Source of the DNA: an uncultured Acidobacteriota bacterium
GTDB taxonomy: Bacteria > Acidobacteriota > Blastocatellia > Pyrinomonadales > Pyrinomonadaceae
Direction: 5' to 3'
Length of the DNA stretch: 6,366 nt
NCBI GenBank assembly: GCA_902826505.1
Contig: CADEFG010000314.1
Coordinates: 1 to 6,366, forward strand
The translations under genes and the position numbers were made by a program. Position 1 is the stretch's first letter. Each line of letters begins with the position of its first letter. Below, one piece after another: positions 1-3,538 of this stretch. A model generated the notes under the pieces. The model had not been told where the DNA came from. It did not search any database and saw only the letters and a program-made list of their open reading frames with translations.

Positions 1-218
1 AAGGCGTTCTGGAAATGGACGAAGTCGGTTACTTAAAAACCGAAGGTCGCACGATGAAAACAAATATCGAAGGCGTTTTTGCCTGCGGCGACGCGCAGGA
101 TTCTTATTATCGCCAGGCGGTGACCGCTGCCGGTACGGGCTGTATGGCGGCGATCGATGCCGAAAGATTTTTAGCCGAACACGGCGAAGCCGAAAAAGTG
201 ACGGCAACAAATTGGTAA
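1..218 (+). CDS. trxB: Thioredoxin-disulfide reductase, C-terminal end (5' part outside window)
   Basis: Only the last 71 or so codons are present; the reading frame is open to the left edge, so the true start lies outside. The visible part matches the C-terminal FAD-binding end of low-molecular-weight thioredoxin reductases. It has an N-x-x-G-V-F-A-C-G-D segment, where the G-D contacts FAD. This is followed by a D-x-x-Y-R-Q-A segment and the A-A-G-T-G-C-M-A-A-x-D-A-E-R-[F/Y]-L helix typical of TrxB. The enzyme is a cytoplasmic flavoprotein that uses NADPH to reduce thioredoxin. Its redox-active CxxC and NADPH domain would lie upstream and cannot be checked here. The in-frame ATG at 15 is internal, not the start. 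The family call is firm. A non-thioredoxin relative, such as a ferredoxin- or alkyl-hydroperoxide-linked reductase, is possible but less likely given the Y-R-Q-A and A-G-T-G-C-M-A-A matches. Confidence 0.93.
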   Translation, partial: GVLEMDEVGYLKTEGRTMKTNIEGVFACGDAQDSYYRQAVTAAGTGCMAAIDAERFLAEHGEAEKVTATNW

Positions 219-222
219 ATTT

Positions 223-290
223 AAGTGAGAAGCGAGAAGTTAGAACTGACAATTATTCTTACTTCTTACTTCTTACTTTTTACTTCTGAC
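223..290. repeat. Inverted array of 7-base repeats forming a long hairpin
   Basis: The gap between trxB and the FmdB-type gene is almost entirely a 7-base periodic sequence. The left arm (225-245) holds three degenerate copies of GTAAGAA (GTGAGAA, GCGAGAA, GTTAGAA), followed by a weaker fourth. The right arm (256-290) holds five copies of the reverse complement TTCTTAC: three exact, then TTTTTAC and TTCTGAC. Positions 225-245 can pair with 256-276 around a 10-base loop. Of 21 positions, 17 are Watson-Crick pairs, two are G-U and two are mismatches. It resembles the heptameric short tandem repeats (STRR) known from cyanobacteria. It could act as a transcript 3'-end or processing hairpin for trxB, or be a spreading intergenic repeat. 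Confidence 0.8.
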
Positions 291-302
291 CTCTAAAAAA
301 AT

Positions 303-626
303 ATGCCTATTTACGAATACAAATGTCTGGATTGCGGGACGCATCTGGAAAAAATGCAGAAGATTTCGGAAGAGCCTTTGAAAGTCTGTGAAAATTGCGG
401 CGGAAAATTGGAAAAACAATGGTCGCGGTCGGGTTTTCAGTTTAAGGGCGAAGGCTGGTATGTGACCGATTACGCCGGGAAAAAAAGCGATAAATCGGAA
501 AAACCGGAAAAATCCGAAAAAACGCAAAAAAGTTCGGCGATTGAATCAACCGCCAAGACCGAAACTGCATCCAAAGAAAAAAGCAGCAGTCCGCCTGCAA
601 AGGAAACTTCAAAACAAAAGGATTAG
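303..626 (+). CDS. FmdB-type putative regulatory zinc-ribbon protein with charged tail
   Basis: This is a 107-residue protein. Residues 1-57 form the small zinc ribbon of the FmdB/CxxC_CXXC_SSSS family: it opens M-P-I-Y-E-Y-K-C, with zinc-binding pairs C8/C11 and C29/C32, followed by W-S-R-S-G-F-Q-F-K-G-x-G-W-Y-x-T-D-Y. That last stretch is highly characteristic of the family. Residues 58-107 are a low-complexity Lys/Ser/Glu/Thr tail, presumably disordered, with no predicted fold. The family is named after a proposed regulator of amide/formamide metabolism, but most members have no proven role, so no specific function should be inferred. ATG 303 starts exactly at the family's conserved N-terminus, although no convincing Shine-Dalgarno sequence precedes it. 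The stop lies 4 bases before the VWFA gene, suggesting co-transcription. Confidence 0.88.
   Translation: MPIYEYKCLDCGTHLEKMQKISEEPLKVCENCGGKLEKQWSRSGFQFKGEGWYVTDYAGKKSDKSEKPEKSEKTQKSSAIESTAKTETASKEKSSSPPAKETSKQKD
486..530 (+). repeat. Five 9-base in-frame repeats encoding [S/P/T]-[E/D/Q]-K units
   Basis: Inside the tail of the FmdB-type gene, five consecutive 9-base units encode S-D-K, S-E-K, P-E-K, S-E-K and T-Q-K (residues 62-76). The units share a [ga]-a-[at]-a-a-a core and probably expanded by slippage. They create a strongly basic/acidic alternating linker-like stretch. Confidence 0.75.
618..622 (+). promoter_or_regulatory. Shine-Dalgarno AAGGA that decides the VWFA start
   Basis: AAGGA overlaps the last codons of the FmdB-type gene and sits 8 bases before ATG 631. 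It supports ATG 631 over the in-frame TTG at 541. The latter would overlap the previous gene by 86 bases and put a charged stretch before the signal peptide. Confidence 0.8.
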
Positions 627-630
627 ACAG

Positions 631-1536
631 ATGAGATTTTCGGTAGAAAAATTTGTTGCAATCGTTTCGGTTATTTTCGTGACTTCTATTTTTGCCTTCG
701 GGCAATCGCGCAACAATGTCAAATCGACCGCCGATCTTGACGGCACGATTTTAACCGTCACGGCTTCGCGTGCCAATTCGACCGAACCGATCAAAATCGA
801 AAATCTCTTTCTTTATGAAAACGGGATCGAACAGAAGATCAAAAATTTCAGTTATGACCCGTCGCCCGCCCGGATTGTTTTGCTGATCGACAACTCGCTG
901 ACCTTGCGCGCCGATGTTGAAAGCTTGAAAAAAGCGACGATGGAATTTGCTTACGAAATTTTTGAAGGCGACCAGCTTTTTGTTATCGCCTACGACGAAA
1001 AACCCGAAATCATTCAGGAATGGACGGACGACGCGAAAAAAATGGAAACGTCGCTCGCGACTTTTCGCAAAAACGGAAACCCGTATCTTTTCGACGCCTT
1101 GAGCGTTACGACCAAGGAAGTTTTAATTCCGCTGATGCCGGGAACGCGCAAAACGATCATTATTTTAATCAGCGACGGGCTTGACCGCGGAAGTAAAACG
1201 CCATTCGATAAAGCGCTCGCCGAGCTTCAAAATCAAAATATCACGCTGTACACATTAGAGATTCCCGACCGCACCAACGGCGCGTATCGCCGCAATCAGC
1301 CGAAAGCCAAAGATGTTCTCAAACAACTCGTCGAAGGCACGGGCGGAAAAAGTTATTCGTTCGACGAACCGCAAACTGCCGCCAAAGCGATCTGCGACGA
1401 GCTTCGCAACAACCGCTATCTGCTGTCGTATTTTCCAACTAACACTTCGACCTACGACGCGCGCCGCGTTTTTCTGCTCGGGCAGGAAGGTGTTGCTCTT
1501 CGCACCAAAAATGCTCAACCGCCAAATATAAAATAA
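631..1536 (+). CDS. Exported VWFA-domain protein, Acidobacteria-type family
   Basis: This is a 301-residue protein starting at ATG 631, behind an AAGGA site. Residues 1-24 look like a Sec signal peptide: basic start, hydrophobic core around 8-22, and A-F-G before Q25 as a likely cleavage site. A beta-rich region (about 36-75) precedes a von Willebrand A domain (about 81-265). The metal-site motif D-x-S-x-T is at D87/S89/T91 and the later I-S-D-G aspartate at D182. The C-terminal Y-L-L-S-Y-F-P-T-N segment and a closing beta region (about 262-295) follow the 'VWFA-related Acidobacterial domain' family layout. Such proteins are secreted or periplasmic and probably mediate protein contacts; no member's partner can be read from sequence. 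One oddity is that the family's G-[GN]-T-x-[LI]-[YF]-D-A motif reads G-N-P-Y-L-F-D-A here, losing the middle metal-site threonine. It lies 4 bases behind the FmdB-type gene. Confidence 0.87.
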   Translation: MRFSVEKFVAIVSVIFVTSIFAFGQSRNNVKSTADLDGTILTVTASRANSTEPIKIENLFLYENGIEQKIKNFSYDPSPARIVLLIDNSLTLRADVESLKKATMEFAYEIFEGDQLFVIAYDEKPEIIQEWTDDAKKMETSLATFRKNGNPYLFDALSVTTKEVLIPLMPGTRKTIIILISDGLDRGSKTPFDKALAELQNQNITLYTLEIPDRTNGAYRRNQPKAKDVLKQLVEGTGGKSYSFDEPQTAAKAICDELRNNRYLLSYFPTNTSTYDARRVFLLGQEGVALRTKNAQPPNIK

Positions 1537-1579
1537 TCCCGCGCCTTGTTTTCGATCGTAAAAATTCTTCGCAAAAATC

Positions 1580-1608
1580 TTGACATTGATTGCGTCTCTC
1601 TTTAGTTT
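1580..1608 (+). promoter_or_regulatory. Candidate sigma-70-type promoter for the OmpA-type gene
   Basis: A perfect TTGACA (-35) lies at 1580-1585, and after a 17-base spacer comes TAGTTT at 1603-1608, a weak -10 with 3 of 6 consensus bases. The site is in the gap between the VWFA stop and the GTG start. Use of this site would give a 5' leader of about 85 bases. The -35 is strong but the -10 is poor. Confidence 0.42.
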
Positions 1609-1641
1609 GTTGAAACAGAGTAAAATTGAACGAGATTTTTA

Positions 1642-1650
1642 TGTTAAAAT
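1642..1650 (+). promoter_or_regulatory. Alternative extended -10 element
   Basis: TG-T-TAAAAT matches an extended -10 (TGn followed by a 5-of-6 match to TATAAT). It lies about 48 bases before the GTG start, with no good -35 at standard spacing. It competes with the 1580-1608 candidate as the promoter of the downstream gene. AT-rich chance matches are common, so this is tentative. Confidence 0.3.
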
Positions 1651-1684
1651 GAAAATTCTGTCGTTTACTTTGTTTGCAACCGAA

Positions 1685-1690
1685 AAGGAG
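1685..1690 (+). promoter_or_regulatory. Shine-Dalgarno AAGGAG that decides a GTG start
   Basis: AAGGAG sits 8 bases before GTG 1699, an ideal spacing. No in-frame ATG lies near it, so the GTG is the best supported start of the OmpA-type gene. Confidence 0.85.
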
Positions 1691-1698
1691 ATTAAGCT

Positions 1699-2982
1699 GT
1701 GAGTGATCCAAAAAAAATTCCGAGTCTGCCGCCAGATGATTTTTCCAAAACCACGCCGAACATTCCGCGTGCCGACGATTTCGAGTCGAGCGATTGGGAA
1801 AAAACGAATTACAACTCAAAATTTGCGCCGCAACCGCCCGCCGATGATTGGGGCAAAACGGTTGCCAATATTCCGCCGATCAAGGATGAGCCGGATTTTA
1901 ACAAAACCTATATGCCTTCGGGACAAAATCCGAAAAATGCGGATTGGGGCGTGACCGACGGGAATATCAAACTTCCCAATCACGATTTCGGCGACGAACG
2001 GGAAAGTCAGGGCAATCGCACCAACTATGGCGCGACCTCGCCTTTTATTCAGCTTCCCGATGCCGAACGTGCCAAATATCAAAATCTGCCGCCGACCCCG
2101 ACGCAAGCCGCCGAACAAAAAAAAGAAGACGACAAACAAAAAAAAGGCGGAATTCCGGGTTGGTTTTGGGCGGTCGGCGGACTTTTAACGATGTTCTTTT
2201 TTGCCATCATCGTTATTATGCTGGTTTATTTTTTCTTCCTTCGTCCGACCGGTTTTGAGATTGTTATACAAAGTGCGCCTTCCCGCGCCGAAGTTTGGGT
2301 TGATAACACTCGCTGGTCGATCACCGAAGGCGACGGGACGCTTCGTGCCAAAGGCTTGAAAACCAATGAATTAAAGAAAATCGAGATCAGACATCCGAAC
2401 TATACCTGTGATCCGCGGGACATCGAAGGCAAAGACGGTGAAACCATCACGATCACCGCGCATTGTACTCAAACGAGCGGTTTCCAGAATCCGACTCCAA
2501 CCGCTTCGGTTAAAAACCCGCCCGGCGATTGCGACGTTCCTCCGAAGCTTGGCGAATTCGACAAAGCGGAAAAATGCGCAAACGCGGCTTTGGATGCCTT
2601 AAAGCCGGCACCTAATTATACGGCTGACGAATTGGTGAAAGCCCTGAATATTTTTATCGTCAATTTTGAAAGCAAACGATACAACATTCCGCAAGCCCGG
2701 ATGAAGTTTTTGGAACGCGCCGCGACTTATATCAAAAATCTGCCGCCAAGCACGATCTTGGAAGTCGGCGGACATACGGATGAACGCGGCTCGGATGCCG
2801 ACAATCAAACGCTTTCCGAAAACCGCGCCAAAACCGTGCGTGATGCGCTGATCAAATTCGGCGTCAAACCCGAAGCTTTGCAGACGAAAGGTTATGGCGA
2901 AACAAAACCGAAAGTGCCGAATACGAACGACGACAATCGCTTTCTGAATCGCCGCATCGAATATTCGGTGGTCAAAAATTAA
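1699..2982 (+). CDS. Membrane-anchored PEGA plus OmpA-family peptidoglycan-binding protein
   Basis: This is a 427-residue protein from a GTG start with a strong AAGGAG site. Residues 1-150 are a proline/asparagine-rich, probably disordered tail with a recurring D-[F/W]-x-K-T motif, ending in a Lys-rich stretch (141-149). One transmembrane helix spans about 154-181. The positive charges before it place the N-terminal tail in the cytoplasm and the rest in the periplasm. Residues about 186-256 resemble a PEGA domain (S-A-P-S-x-A-x-V-W-V-D near the start). A Pro/Thr linker follows. Residues about 308-425 are an OmpA/MotB C-terminal domain with G-G-H-T-D-E-R-G (357-364), N-x-x-L-S-x-x-R-A (369-377), K-G-Y-G-E (397-401) and N-R-R-I-E (417-421), the residues that bind diaminopimelate of peptidoglycan. 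Four periplasmic cysteines (237, 256, 278, 293) could form disulfides. It probably ties the inner membrane and a cytoplasmic partner to the cell wall. It lacks a beta-barrel, so it is not a classical OmpA porin. It appears to be its own transcription unit, ended by the terminator after it. Confidence 0.88.
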   Translation: MSDPKKIPSLPPDDFSKTTPNIPRADDFESSDWEKTNYNSKFAPQPPADDWGKTVANIPPIKDEPDFNKTYMPSGQNPKNADWGVTDGNIKLPNHDFGDERESQGNRTNYGATSPFIQLPDAERAKYQNLPPTPTQAAEQKKEDDKQKKGGIPGWFWAVGGLLTMFFFAIIVIMLVYFFFLRPTGFEIVIQSAPSRAEVWVDNTRWSITEGDGTLRAKGLKTNELKKIEIRHPNYTCDPRDIEGKDGETITITAHCTQTSGFQNPTPTASVKNPPGDCDVPPKLGEFDKAEKCANAALDALKPAPNYTADELVKALNIFIVNFESKRYNIPQARMKFLERAATYIKNLPPSTILEVGGHTDERGSDADNQTLSENRAKTVRDALIKFGVKPEALQTKGYGETKPKVPNTNDDNRFLNRRIEYSVVKN

Positions 2983-3003
2983 AGTGCATTGATAATTGAG
3001 TTT

Positions 3004-3040
3004 TGCCCGGTGATTAAGGTTTTAATTGCCGGGCATTTTT
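3004..3040 (+). terminator. Intrinsic terminator of the OmpA-type gene
   Basis: The arms 3004-3017 and 3022-3035 pair over 14 base pairs (12 Watson-Crick, two G-U) around the 4-base loop GGTT. The outer half is G/C-rich (GCCCGG/CCGGGC). A run of five T follows at 3036-3040. It begins 21 bases after the ompA-type stop. On the minus strand the stem is followed by AAAACTC rather than a T run, so it is mainly a plus-strand terminator. It sits between two converging units. Confidence 0.93.
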
Positions 3041-3051
3041 ATTAAAAATTT

Positions 3052-3498
3052 TCAAGGTTTGCGGACGACCAGAACCGAACAGGGCGCGTGATGCACAAGC
3101 GCATCGGTCACCGAACCGAGCAGCATTCGCCCCCAAAATCCGCGTCCGTGTGAACCGACGACGATCAGATCGGCGTTCCAGTTCTTCGCCGCTTCAAGCA
3201 CGATTTGTTCCGGCGCACCCAATGAAACCTGCACGGTCACCTCAATCGTCGAATTCGGAAATCTTTCTCTGACAAGTACGGCGGCTTGTTCGGCAAAACT
3301 TTCCGCCTGTTCGCGCGCCGAATTTTCGAGCTTCTCGGAAAATTCGGTCGGCGATGGAAAAACGTCGAGCGGCAGCGTCAGTTCATAAACGGAAACGATC
3401 TTTATCGCCGTATTTTCGGGTTTGACAACAAGTTCACAGCATTTCTCGACCGCCGCGCGGCTAAAATCCGAACCATCGGTCGTAATTAAGATTCTCAT
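3052..3498 (-). CDS. Universal stress protein, UspA family, ATP-binding type
   Basis: This 148-residue single-domain protein is close to the family's usual length of about 140-150. It starts M-R-I-L-I-T-T-D-G-S, placing the conserved nucleotide-site aspartate at D8. The C-terminal half carries G115-x2-G118-x9-G128-S129, the ATP-binding signature of UspA relatives such as MJ0577, and ends with the C-S-V-L-V-V beta strand. It is expected in the cytoplasm as a dimer. The family responds to starvation, oxidative or redox stress, but a specific role cannot be assigned. ATG 3498 was chosen because GAGGA lies 8 bases upstream. The in-frame TTG at 3513 would add five residues and overlap that site. 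It follows the Mo-oxidoreductase gene after 40 bases on the same strand, so the two are probably co-transcribed. Confidence 0.93.
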   Translation of the reverse strand: MRILITTDGSDFSRAAVEKCCELVVKPENTAIKIVSVYELTLPLDVFPSPTEFSEKLENSAREQAESFAEQAAVLVRERFPNSTIEVTVQVSLGAPEQIVLEAAKNWNADLIVVGSHGRGFWGRMLLGSVTDALVHHAPCSVLVVRKP

Positions 3499-3506
3499 CG
3501 CAATTT

Positions 3507-3511
3507 TCCTC
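3507..3511 (-). promoter_or_regulatory. Shine-Dalgarno GAGGA that decides the uspA start
   Basis: On the minus strand GAGGA lies 8 bases before ATG 3498. Its position rules out the in-frame TTG whose first base is 3513, because that codon overlaps the site. Confidence 0.78.
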
Positions 3512-3538
3512 AAAAAGATTTATGAAGAAAATTATAAA

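Noticed and set aside
219..302. Promoter for the FmdB-type gene within the heptamer repeat region
   Set aside because: No -35/-10 pair at normal spacing stands out, and the AT-rich repeats give only weak chance matches.
541..630. Earlier in-frame TTG start for the VWFA gene
   Set aside because: It would overlap the FmdB-type gene by 86 bases and add a very basic extension before a clear signal peptide. ATG 631 has a well-spaced AAGGA.
1537..1579. Possible terminator after the VWFA stop
   Set aside because: I found no G/C-rich stem followed by a T run. Only short chance palindromes such as CGATCG are present, so the upstream transcript may read through or end by another mechanism.
1439..1819. 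126-codon open frame on the minus strand
   Set aside because: It crosses the VWFA end, the promoter-bearing gap and the OmpA-type start in antisense, with no recognisable motif.
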